In this document: one piece after another, positions 8,415-16,020 of the stretch
How the letters are laid out: every line of letters starts with the position of its first letter
Position numbering within the stretch: position 1 is the first letter of the stretch
Origin: Sphingobium xanthum
GTDB lineage: Bacteria; Pseudomonadota; Alphaproteobacteria; Sphingomonadales; Sphingomonadaceae
DNA: 64,000 nt
Direction: 5' to 3'
Assembly: GCF_019737615.1 (NCBI RefSeq)
Contig: NZ_JAHKKS010000012.1
Location: 55,979-119,978 of the forward strand
Program-made: the position numbers and the translations under genes
The notes under the pieces: model-generated
What the model saw: the letters and a program-made list of their open reading frames with translations, nothing else
Told to the model about the DNA's origin: nothing
Database searches by the model: none

Positions 8415-10051
8415 ATCGAAGTCCTTTCGCGGATGGAGAAGCCCGCATAGCCGGCGGCGGCGACCTCATCGCACCGGACGCGATAGGTGCCGACGCCGCC
8501 GACATAGGGCATGAAGACTTCGCGGCCGTCGCGCGTGCGGCCCTTGTACCAGCTGTCCGCGCGCGGAAAGAGCGTCTGCTGCGCGACCTCGTCGGTATGG
8601 GCCATCCACGCCTGCTCGGCATCGGCCTCCGCCTCGATGATCGCGCCGCCGCGCGCGCGCAGGGCGGCGAGACATTGGGCGATCCAGTCGACATGCTGCT
8701 CGATCGAGATGACGACATTGCTGAGCACGGACGGGCTGCCGGGGCCGGTGATGGTGAACAGATTGGGAAAGCCGGCGATCGCCAGGCCGAGATAGGCGCG
8801 CGGCCCATTGTCCCAGTCATCGCGCAGCGACAGTCCGGCGCGCCCGCGAATGTCGATCGACTTGATCGCGCCGACGCAGGCGTCGAAGCCGGTCGCGAAC
8901 ACGATCACGTCGGCGGGGTAGCCGCCGCTCTGTGTCACGATCGAGTCGGCGGTCATGTCGATCACGGGATTTTCCCGCACATCGACGAGCGTCACGTCGT
9001 CCCGCGCCATCGCATCGTAGAAGCCGATTTCCGAGCACATGCGGCGCGAACCGAGGGGGTAGCCGGTCGGCGTGATCGCGCGGCGCTTGTCCGGATCGGC
9101 CACGATGCCGGCGATCTTGTCGCGAATGAACTGCGCCGCGAAGCCATTGGACTCCTCGTCGAACAGCAGATCCTCATAGGCAAGGAGCATGCCCGCCGTC
9201 CCGGCACCCCATTGCTCCTCGAAGCGTTGCGTGCGGGCGGCGGGGTCCTGCGCCTTGGCCGCGCCGGGACGCGGTGCGCTGAAGAAACCGAGTGGTGAGT
9301 GGCGGGCCGCTTCCCGGTCGGCCCGCAAGGTCCTGGCGGCGGTTGCCCGGTCTTCATCCGTGAGCGGATGGTTGCCGGCGGGAACCGCGAAGTTCGGCGT
9401 TCGCTGGAACACGGTAAGCTGCGCCGCGCGCGCCGCCAGTTGGGGGATCGCCTGGATGCCCGACGATCCGGTGCCGAACACAGCCACGCGCTTCCCATCG
9501 ATCGCCACATCGTCGCGCCAGAGCGCTGTATGCAGGATGTCGCCGCGAAACTTGTCGAGGCCCGCCAAGTCCGGCGTCTTCGGCGCGGACAAGGCCCCAG
9601 TCGCGAGGATCAGATGGGGCGTCGGCTGCGTCGAGCCGTCGTCCAGGGTTACAGCCCAATGCCCGGCCGCGTCATCCCAGTCGGCGGCCATTACGCGCGT
9701 GTCGAAGCGAATGTCGCGCCGCAGATCGAACCGGTCGGCGACATGGCCGAGATAAGCGAGGATTTCCGGCTGAGCGGCATAGCGCTCGGTCCAGCGCCAG
9801 TCGCGCTCCAGCTCCGGGCTGAAGGAATAGCTATATTCGATGCTGGGAATATCGCAGCGCGCGCCGGGATAGCGATTCCAGTACCATGTGCCGCCGACAT
9901 CCGAGCCGGCCTCGACGACCTGTGCGCGAAAGCCGAGCTCACGCAATTTGTAGAGCATATACAGTCCGGCAAAGCCCGCGCCCACGATCAGGACATCGAT
10001 ATCTTCCGATCCGGCGGCACGCTGGTCCCGCTCCGGTCGCTCCCCTTGCAT
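8411..10051 (-). CDS. Baeyer-Villiger-type flavin monooxygenase
   Basis: 546 residues, the usual size of type I BVMOs. It has an FAD Rossmann motif (IVGAGFAGLYMLYKL), the conserved GGTWYWNRYPGARCD, a second NADPH Rossmann motif (FGTGSSGIQAI) and between them the BVMO fingerprint FRGDILHTALWR, which differs from the consensus only in the last position (Arg where Pro or Asp is usual). Such enzymes insert oxygen next to a ketone to give an ester or lactone. The cluster also holds an SDR, a P450 and an esterase that would fit before and after this step. Confidence 0.9.
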   Translation of the reverse strand: MQGERPERDQRAAGSEDIDVLIVGAGFAGLYMLYKLRELGFRAQVVEAGSDVGGTWYWNRYPGARCDIPSIEYSYSFSPELERDWRWTERYAAQPEILAYLGHVADRFDLRRDIRFDTRVMAADWDDAAGHWAVTLDDGSTQPTPHLILATGALSAPKTPDLAGLDKFRGDILHTALWRDDVAIDGKRVAVFGTGSSGIQAIPQLAARAAQLTVFQRTPNFAVPAGNHPLTDEDRATAARTLRADREAARHSPLGFFSAPRPGAAKAQDPAARTQRFEEQWGAGTAGMLLAYEDLLFDEESNGFAAQFIRDKIAGIVADPDKRRAITPTGYPLGSRRMCSEIGFYDAMARDDVTLVDVRENPVIDMTADSIVTQSGGYPADVIVFATGFDACVGAIKSIDIRGRAGLSLRDDWDNGPRAYLGLAIAGFPNLFTITGPGSPSVLSNVVISIEQHVDWIAQCLAALRARGGAIIEAEADAEQAWMAHTDEVAQQTLFPRADSWYKGRTRDGREVFMPYVGGVGTYRVRCDEVAAAGYAGFSIRERTSI

Positions 10052-10204
10052 CTTCTTTCTCTCCTTGCCGAAGCCCTGATCCCGACCGCGAGTCTCCCGT
10101 CACCCGGCAACCGACTTTGACTCGCGTTTGGGCCCCTGTCTCGGACTCATGCGCAACCGACCCGTACAGCCATGCAGTTCATGCGCTGCGGGGCACTGAT
10201 TGCT

Positions 10205-11407
10205 TCAGCCCGGGACGGCGCGCAGCGGGAGTCGCGCGAACCCATAGGCAATATTGTTGACGATGCGCTCCGGCTCGCCGACCAGTTCGAAGCGCGAGAC
10301 CCGCTTGGCCAGAGCCGTGAAAACCGCTGAGAGCTCCATCCGCGCCAGCCCCTGGCCGGCACAATTATGCGGCCCCTGGCCGAAGCCGAGATTCTGGCGT
10401 TCGCGCCGGTCGATGCGGAAGCGATCCGCCTCCGCGAACTGACGCTCGTCGCGATTGGCGCTGCCATAGGAGATGATCGCCCAACTGCCGGCCGGAACGA
10501 CGGAGCCGTCCGACAGCCTCGCATCGCGCGTCACGAAGCGCGCGAATTTCTGAAGCGGGGATTCCATGCGCACGATTTCGTTGGCGGCGCTCATTGCCAG
10601 CCTGGGATCCGCGCGCAGCTTGTCCCATTCTTCCGGATTGGTGGCGAACAACCAGGCGCCGGAAGCCATGGCCGCGATGGTCGTCTCGAAGGCGGCAACG
10701 ATATAGCCCGCGAGCAGGCCGATCGCGGTTTCGCGGGTGATATGCCCCGCGCGCGAGGCTTCGACGAGTTGCGCCGCATAGCCGTCCGGCGTCACCCGGT
10801 CATTGTCGTAAATGTCCGCGATGAGGTCCATCATGGCCTGCAGCGTCTGCAAGCCGGAATCGGTGCGCGGTCCCGCCGGGCCGGCGCCGTTCCAGGCGCT
10901 TTCGGCGATGGCGAGCAGGCTGGGGCGCACGTCGATCGGCCAGCCGATCAGCTCCATCACGACATTGATCGGCAAGTCGCAAGCCAGATCGGCAACACCG
11001 TCGAAGCTGCTCCTCGCGGCGAGCCGCTCGGCAAGCTCGTCGGCGCGCCGCTCGATCGTGTCAGTCACGGACTTGAGCGCCCGCGGCCCGAGGGCGGTGG
11101 AGAAGAGTGCGCGCCGCTCGGTGTGAACGGGCGGATCGGTGCAGATGAGTGCTTCCCGCCAGGCGTCGTTGATGACCGGATTGAGGCCGATCCCGCTGGC
11201 CGAGGAGAAGGTCTCCCAATCGGTGAGCGCGGCCGCGACATCGGCATAGCGGCCGATGAAGCAGGCGTCGTAACGATCGAGATAGACCGCGGATCCCAGA
11301 TCGCGCAGCGCCTTGTAGGCGGGATGGGGATTGGCGAGCGCCGCGTCCCCGTACAGCTCGATATCGGAGCGGGGCAGGCCCGCCATCGTGTCGATCACTG
11401 CCGCCAT
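10205..11407 (-). CDS. Cytochrome P450 (bacterial class I)
   Basis: 400 residues, a soluble bacterial P450. The I-helix oxygen-binding segment reads GYIVAAFETTIAAM (Glu-Thr in the acid-alcohol pair), the K-helix ExxR is EIVR, and the heme loop is LGFGQGPHNCAGQGLA with Cys349 as the ligand. It needs a ferredoxin and reductase, which are not encoded close by. A role in the first hydroxylation of a terpenoid-like or alicyclic substrate, feeding the SDR and BVMO, is inference from clustering. Confidence 0.94.
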   Translation of the reverse strand: MAAVIDTMAGLPRSDIELYGDAALANPHPAYKALRDLGSAVYLDRYDACFIGRYADVAAALTDWETFSSASGIGLNPVINDAWREALICTDPPVHTERRALFSTALGPRALKSVTDTIERRADELAERLAARSSFDGVADLACDLPINVVMELIGWPIDVRPSLLAIAESAWNGAGPAGPRTDSGLQTLQAMMDLIADIYDNDRVTPDGYAAQLVEASRAGHITRETAIGLLAGYIVAAFETTIAAMASGAWLFATNPEEWDKLRADPRLAMSAANEIVRMESPLQKFARFVTRDARLSDGSVVPAGSWAIISYGSANRDERQFAEADRFRIDRRERQNLGFGQGPHNCAGQGLARMELSAVFTALAKRVSRFELVGEPERIVNNIAYGFARLPLRAVPG

Positions 11408-11455
11408 TTCCCTCTCCCTCCGCTTCTGTTCGCAAGGTCGTCTTGACCAAATACT

Positions 11456-11501
11456 ACAAAATGTAAAATTTGGATCGGAATAGCCGAATCCGACATTTTG
11501 T
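11456..11501. promoter_or_regulatory. Inverted repeat upstream of the P450 gene, candidate TetR operator
   Basis: Two perfect 9-bp arms, ACAAAATGT at 11456-11464 and ACATTTTGT at 11493-11501, flank an inner imperfect palindrome in an AT-rich stretch. It lies 49 bp before the P450 start and just after the TetR stop on the same strand, so it is a good candidate for binding by the TetR protein encoded at 11521-12171. Confidence 0.5.
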
Positions 11502-11520
11502 CAAGTTTGGTCTCGGATTC

Positions 11521-12171
11521 TCAGTCGGGGGAGGAGAGGAGCGGGAGCGGCCGCCGAACGATCCTGTCGGCTTCATCGGACGCGACACCGAGGCCGACGA
11601 GAATGCTGCGCACCATCAGGGCCGGATAGGCCTCGCCAGGATCTTCGCGCACGATGGTGGTGATCGCGGCGAGCGAGATGCCGAGCACGATGTCGCGCCC
11701 GATGGCGGCGCTTGGCACGTGGAACTTGCCGTCGGCCATGCCTTCCTGAACCGTCAGCCTGGCCTGCTGATGCGTTTCGGCGCCGAACAGGATGCCGTTG
11801 GCGCTGAGGTTGATGATCGACCGGCCCCATTCGAGGTCCTGCCTGGCGCGCTCCAGATAGAATCTGATAGCAGCCGACGCCCGCTCGCGCGGATCGGCCA
11901 GATCGGCAATGGTGCGGGTGACGGCGGTCAGGAAATCATGCGTGACTTCATAAGTCACCGCGTCGCGCAATTCCGCCATGCCGCTGAAGTGGTTGTAGAA
12001 GGTCGGTCGGGTGATGCCCGCCCTGTCGGCAATGTCCTCGATGCGCGTGTAGAGGCCGTCCTCTTCGCCGAACAGCGAGAAGGCGGCCTCGATGATCCGT
12101 GCCCGCGTGCGGAGGCGGCGCTCCCGGCCGATCTCGATCCGCCGCTGCCGGTCTGACGCGGCCGTGACCAA
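11521..12171 (-). CDS. TetR family transcriptional regulator
   Basis: About 216 residues from a TTG at 12171, which lies 10 bp after the esterase stop; the frame stays open further upstream but that part overlaps the esterase gene and is not protein-like. Helix-turn-helix: ARIIEAAFSLFGEEDGLYTR, IEDIADRAGITRPTFYNHFS. The start codon is uncertain since no strong Shine-Dalgarno is visible. It lies between the esterase and the P450 and probably regulates the P450-BVMO-SDR genes through the inverted repeat at 11456. Confidence 0.82.
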   Translation of the reverse strand: MVTAASDRQRRIEIGRERRLRTRARIIEAAFSLFGEEDGLYTRIEDIADRAGITRPTFYNHFSGMAELRDAVTYEVTHDFLTAVTRTIADLADPRERASAAIRFYLERARQDLEWGRSIINLSANGILFGAETHQQARLTVQEGMADGKFHVPSAAIGRDIVLGISLAAITTIVREDPGEAYPALMVRSILVGLGVASDEADRIVRRPLPLLSSPD

Positions 12172-12181
12172 GCGATATGTC

Positions 12182-13072
12182 CTAGCCGAGATGCCGGCGC
12201 AGGAACTGGCCGGCTTCCTCGATCGCCGCGCGGCCTTCCGGCAGCATGAAGGCGAAGGCGTGCCAGACATGGATCATGTCCGCCCAGATCGCGAGCCGGG
12301 CTTCCACGCCGGCGAGGCCCGCGGCCCGGGCCACGGCGATCGCATCGTCGAGCAGGATTTCCGCCGTGCCGACCTGGATGAGCAGCGGCGGCAGGCCGGC
12401 GAGATCCGCAAAGGCGGGGGACGCGCGCGGATCGCGCGGATCGGCGTTCGCCAGATAGAGCCCGGCCATCGCGCTCAGCCCATCCGCGGTCAGCGCCGGG
12501 TCTTCCTGCGCCTTGCCGAGAAGCGTCGCTGCCTCGCCCGTGAGGTCCGCCCAAGGCGATAGCAAGAGCGCGGCGGCCGGCAGCGGATCGCCCGCGTCGC
12601 GCAGCGCCAGAAGCGTTGCCAGCGTCAGGCCGCCTCCCGCCGAATCTCCCGCGATCACGATGCGCGAAGCGTCGAACCCCTCGGCGAGCAGGGCGCGGTA
12701 AGCAGCGGCCGCGTCCTCGATCGCAGCCGGCATGGGATGTTCCGGGGCCAGGCGATAATCGATGGAATAGGCGACGGCGCCGGCGGCGCGGGCGAGCTCG
12801 GCCGCGAGGCTCCGATAGGCCTGCGCGCTGCCGATCACATAGGCGCCGCCATGGAGATAGAGAAGCGCGGTTGCCGGCTCCGCATCCGGGCTCGCCATGC
12901 GCAAGCCGGGAATGCCGCCGAGATTGATCGCGTCGCACGACAGATCGTCGGAAAAGGGGACCGCTGCCAGCATCTCCTCGAATGCGGCGCGGACCTGCGG
13001 CGGCGGCGCCGTCAGATCGGGACCGTTCGCGCGAAGCCCTTCGATCAATCCAGCCAGTTCCGGACTCGCCAT
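12182..13072 (-). CDS. Alpha/beta hydrolase, hormone-sensitive lipase (HSL) type esterase
   Basis: 296 residues from the ATG at 13072. HSL-family marks are all present: the oxyanion motif LYLHGGAYVIGS, the nucleophile elbow VIAGDSAGGGLT, the aspartate region ILLDDAIAVARAAG and the catalytic His in IHVWHAFAFMLPEG. Typical substrates are short-chain esters. Beside a BVMO, hydrolysis of the ester or lactone product is the natural guess. An upstream in-frame ATG at 13132 would add 20 residues without a good ribosome site. Confidence 0.9.
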   Translation of the reverse strand: MASPELAGLIEGLRANGPDLTAPPPQVRAAFEEMLAAVPFSDDLSCDAINLGGIPGLRMASPDAEPATALLYLHGGAYVIGSAQAYRSLAAELARAAGAVAYSIDYRLAPEHPMPAAIEDAAAAYRALLAEGFDASRIVIAGDSAGGGLTLATLLALRDAGDPLPAAALLLSPWADLTGEAATLLGKAQEDPALTADGLSAMAGLYLANADPRDPRASPAFADLAGLPPLLIQVGTAEILLDDAIAVARAAGLAGVEARLAIWADMIHVWHAFAFMLPEGRAAIEEAGQFLRRHLG

Positions 13073-13243
13073 AATGCCTCCCATCCTGCTCCGACCACCC
13101 CGGCCGCTCGTGAGACCGGCAACAACGAGCACCGATCGATCGTTCGCACGCGATGGCCCAGCAGGTCGCCCGGGGTCAATGGGAAAGCTGCGGGCAAGGC
13201 CCGGCGCGGCGAGTGAGGCTCAGCGCTCGCCGGACAGAATGCC

Positions 13244-14053
13244 TCACGGCGCGGCGTCGAGAAACTCCACGTCGCCGTTCTCGTTGATCGGATTGCGATC
13301 ATTCTGGGCACAGATGAACTCGAGCTGGTCGAGATGGCGTTGGCGCTTGAAATAATAGGTCGAGTGCCAGGGGGCGGCGAGGGCGATCGGATCCTCGAAG
13401 CTATTTTCGACGACGAGCAGGTCCTTGTCGGCGGGGTCGAGGCGGATGCGCTCGGTGAGTGTCATCTTGTCGCTGTGCGTGATGCCCCAGCGCCCCATCA
13501 CGCCCCCGTCGCGCAGCCCGGTGGTGGTGACGACCAGCGTGTCGCCTTCCCAATGGCCGATGGAGAAGCCGTTATAGGTCTGGTCCGGGTCGTCCGGCAG
13601 CGGGCGGCCGTCGGTGAAGATGCGGCGCACCTGCATATAGGCTTCCTGGATCATCGTGACGCGGCCGGGCGTGAACAGGAACTCGATATTATAGGGCTGG
13701 GTCATGATGCCCGGCATGCCGGGAGGCTCGCAGGCAGAGGCGCGGCGCTCGACCTTCAGCAGCGCCTCGGGATCGCGGCTGGCGATGAGCGTCTGGATCT
13801 CGTCGTACAGCGCCTTGTACTTGCCGAGCAGGCGCGGACTCTCGGGCCTGGGTGCCAGGCGAGGCTGCGGCGCCCAGAGGCCGCGCCAGTCCGGCAACGC
13901 CTGCAGCGCCCCGAAATCGACCGCCGGCGCCGAAGCGGGCCAGACGGTCTCGGGCAGATCGGCGGCAGCGTTCTGCTCCTGAGCCGAGACCGGCGCGGCG
14001 AACAGGCAGGCAAGCGGCAAGGCCGCGCCCGTCCACGCAGATGCTCGGCGCAC
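13244..14053 (-). CDS. Secreted protein of unknown function, GHWEGDTLVV family (copy A)
   Basis: 269 residues starting at GTG (14053) with AAGGACAG just upstream. Residues 1-24 are a Sec signal peptide ending PVSAQ, so the protein is periplasmic or exported. No enzyme motif is recognised. The most conserved-looking block is YNGFSIGHWEGDTLVVTTTG, which recurs almost unchanged in the larger protein at 14882-15763, so the two are paralogues. It also has MPGIMTQPYNIEFLFTPG and a tail with LEFICAQNDRNP. It is the last gene of a four-gene minus-strand operon with two DUF6152 genes. Similar proteins are often seen near TonB receptors in sphingomonads (my recollection), function unknown. Confidence 0.85.
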   Translation of the reverse strand: MRRASAWTGAALPLACLFAAPVSAQEQNAAADLPETVWPASAPAVDFGALQALPDWRGLWAPQPRLAPRPESPRLLGKYKALYDEIQTLIASRDPEALLKVERRASACEPPGMPGIMTQPYNIEFLFTPGRVTMIQEAYMQVRRIFTDGRPLPDDPDQTYNGFSIGHWEGDTLVVTTTGLRDGGVMGRWGITHSDKMTLTERIRLDPADKDLLVVENSFEDPIALAAPWHSTYYFKRQRHLDQLEFICAQNDRNPINENGDVEFLDAAP

Positions 14054-14065
14054 GCCCTGTCCTTC

Positions 14066-14431
14066 TCAGCGGTTTTCGAGCACCGTGCCGCTCGGCAGCA
14101 CGACCTTGACCAGCGCGCCGCCGGGCTTGCCGTTGACCAGCGGATGATAGGTCACCGTGACCTTGTCGCCCGGCTTGAACGAGCTGCGCCGCCAGCCGCT
14201 GCGCACCAGCGTGTTGGGGCTGGTCATTTCCAGCGCCCAGGTGGCCTTGGTGCCCTTCGCATCCGTGATATCGACATGCATCCAGGCGTGCGGGTTGGTC
14301 CAGCGGAAGTCCGAGACGACGCCGACCGCCGTCACGTCCTTCTTCATGTCGAACATGGAGAAGCTGTGGTGTGCCAGCGCCGTGCCCGAAAGGGCGGCGA
14401 GAGCGGGAACAATCATGGGTATCGCGCGCAT
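14066..14431 (-). CDS. DUF6152 family periplasmic protein (copy A)
   Basis: 121 residues. A signal peptide (ending TALA) is followed by the DUF6152 hallmarks HHSFSMFD, VVSDFRWTNPHAWMHVDITD, WALEMTSPNTLVRSGWRRSS and FKPGDKVTVTYHPLVNGKPG. The paired His right after the signal cleavage and the NPH motif look like possible metal ligands, but no function is known. Its gene ends 12 bp before copy A of the secreted protein and starts 16 bp after DUF6152 copy B, so the four genes are one operon. Confidence 0.9.
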   Translation of the reverse strand: MRAIPMIVPALAALSGTALAHHSFSMFDMKKDVTAVGVVSDFRWTNPHAWMHVDITDAKGTKATWALEMTSPNTLVRSGWRRSSFKPGDKVTVTYHPLVNGKPGGALVKVVLPSGTVLENR

Positions 14432-14447
14432 CGCTCGGGTTCCTCAG

Positions 14448-14882
14448 TTACCGGGTCGGGACGTTGATAGGCCCGCTGTTGGAGGGCCGCCCGTCATTGA
14501 GCGAGCGCCCGTCAGCGAAGACCACCTTGTTGAACAGCCCGCCGGATTTGCCGTTGCGCAACGGATTGAACGTCACGGTCACGGTCTCGCCCGGCTTGAG
14601 CGAGGAACGGCGCCAGCCCTGGCGAGTCAGGTTGTTCGGGCTGTTGAGCTCGATGCTCCAGCGCACGACCTTGCCCTTGCTGTCCGTCACGTCCAGCTCG
14701 ATGAAGGCATGCGGATTGGTCCACTGGAACTGGGCGACCTGGCCCTTGAGCGACAACGCTTTCGTCTGATCGAACATGGCGAAGCTGTGATGTGCGCCGG
14801 CCGGCGCGTAGCCGATCGACGCGGCGAGCGCGGCGAGCGCCAGGATGGACTTGCGGATCGTCACGTCATTCCTTTCGGTCAT
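14448..14882 (-). CDS. DUF6152 family periplasmic protein (copy B)
   Basis: About 144 residues. The tandem ATGs at 14885 and 14882 overlap the TGA of the upstream gene, implying translational coupling; a GTG at 14864 with AAAGGA before it is an alternative start and would give a shorter signal peptide. After the signal: HHSFAMFDQTKALSLKGQVA, FQWTNPHAFIELDVTD, WSIELNSPNNLTRQGWRRSS, LKPGETVTVTFNPLRNGKSG. It is clearly a paralogue of copy A (14066-14431) and carries an extra C-terminal tail of ~15 residues. Confidence 0.88.
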   Translation of the reverse strand: MTERNDVTIRKSILALAALAASIGYAPAGAHHSFAMFDQTKALSLKGQVAQFQWTNPHAFIELDVTDSKGKVVRWSIELNSPNNLTRQGWRRSSLKPGETVTVTFNPLRNGKSGGLFNKVVFADGRSLNDGRPSNSGPINVPTR

Positions 14883-15763
14883 CATTGCGCACCTTCGCGC
14901 TTGTTCAGCTCTTGCTGGCCGCGATCCGTGCCGGGGATATTGGCGTTGCGCGCCTCGGTGCATTCGACTTCGCCGATGTCGGCTTCCAGGACGCGATCGA
15001 AGCGCTTGGTGTTGCGCCACTCGCCTTTCCAGTTCTTCGGATCGGTCATGATATATTCGATCTCGAGCGTGTTGCCGTTGTTCACCTTCTTGATGCGCTC
15101 GATGATCCTGAATTCCTCGCTGACGGGCAGGCCGATGTCGATCCAGTGATGATCCGTCTCGAAGCCCTGGGTCTCGACGACCAGCGTGTCGCCTTCCCAA
15201 TGGCCGATGGACTCGCCGTTGTAGGTCGGCACGTAGAGGTCCGGATCGGTATGCGTGCGCCCGTCCAGATAGATGGCGCGGAAGCTGTTGGTGAAGCCGG
15301 CCACCATGTAGATTGCCGTCGGCAGCTGGATGAACATGATCGGCCAGACGCGCGTCATGATCATCGGCATGCCGGCCGGATAGCATTGGCCGATGCTGTC
15401 GCGATAATTCTCGCCGCGCGCGCGGGCGGCGGCGCCTTCCGTGAACGCCTTCTGCCCTGCCTCGTAAAATTCCGGATAGGGCGGGCCGAACATGAATTTG
15501 TTGAAGCCTTCCGAAAGATCGACGAACCATGTGCCGGTCATGTCGAACGGCGGCTTGGGACGCGGCTTGGCGAGATTATCGGGATCGAGCGCGCCGGGAA
15601 GGCCGGGGTGACGCTGCTGCATGATCTCGAGCTGCTCGGGCGTCAGGCGCCGGCTGCGATCGGTGTTCTGCGCAAGCGAAGGCGCCGTCAGCGACACGGC
15701 GAGCGCGGCGCAAGCCAGCCATTTGCAGTATGTCCGCGCCATCGTCCCTTGCCTGACCATCAT
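14882..15763 (-). CDS. Secreted protein of unknown function, GHWEGDTLVV family (copy B)
   Basis: 293 residues from the ATG at 15763, picked because AAGGAGAG lies 8 bp upstream; ATGs at 15796 and 15742 are alternatives. A signal peptide (KWLACAALAVSLTAPSLAQ) is followed by QLEIMQQRHPGLPGAL, then MTGTWFVDLSEGFNKFMFG, QCYPAGMPMIMTR, and YNGESIGHWEGDTLVVETQG, the same block as in copy A. Probably periplasmic. First gene of the operon and divergent from the TonB receptor at 16021, so the two transcription units are likely co-regulated from the 257 bp between them. Confidence 0.87.
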   Translation of the reverse strand: MMVRQGTMARTYCKWLACAALAVSLTAPSLAQNTDRSRRLTPEQLEIMQQRHPGLPGALDPDNLAKPRPKPPFDMTGTWFVDLSEGFNKFMFGPPYPEFYEAGQKAFTEGAAARARGENYRDSIGQCYPAGMPMIMTRVWPIMFIQLPTAIYMVAGFTNSFRAIYLDGRTHTDPDLYVPTYNGESIGHWEGDTLVVETQGFETDHHWIDIGLPVSEEFRIIERIKKVNNGNTLEIEYIMTDPKNWKGEWRNTKRFDRVLEADIGEVECTEARNANIPGTDRGQQELNKREGAQ

Positions 15764-15855
15764 GCCCTCTCTCCTTCGTGTCGCGGTGCCGGTCATTTTG
15801 CCGGATGGCGCCGACTATCCGCAACGGATCGTCGCAAAACAACGATTCGTGATAG

Positions 15856-15887
15856 TTGACAAATCAGCATTTTTGTTGATGAGTCAA
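15856..15887. promoter_or_regulatory. Imperfect palindrome in the divergent promoter region
   Basis: TTGAC..ATCA at the left and TGAT..GTCAA at the right form an inverted repeat with 9 of 11 arm positions paired, within an AT-rich island between the secreted-protein operon and the TonB receptor. No regulator gene is adjacent, so the binding protein is unknown. Confidence 0.4.
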
Positions 15888-16020
15888 TACAGGGGAAGGC
15901 GATCGCGCAGGGGTGCGCGATCCGGGCAAGGCAAAATGAAGGCCGCCCCCCTCGAGTGCGACGTCTGTCGCGCTCGCCATGGGAGAATGCCGCGCGAGCG
16001 GCCAAAAGGGGGAGAGGACC

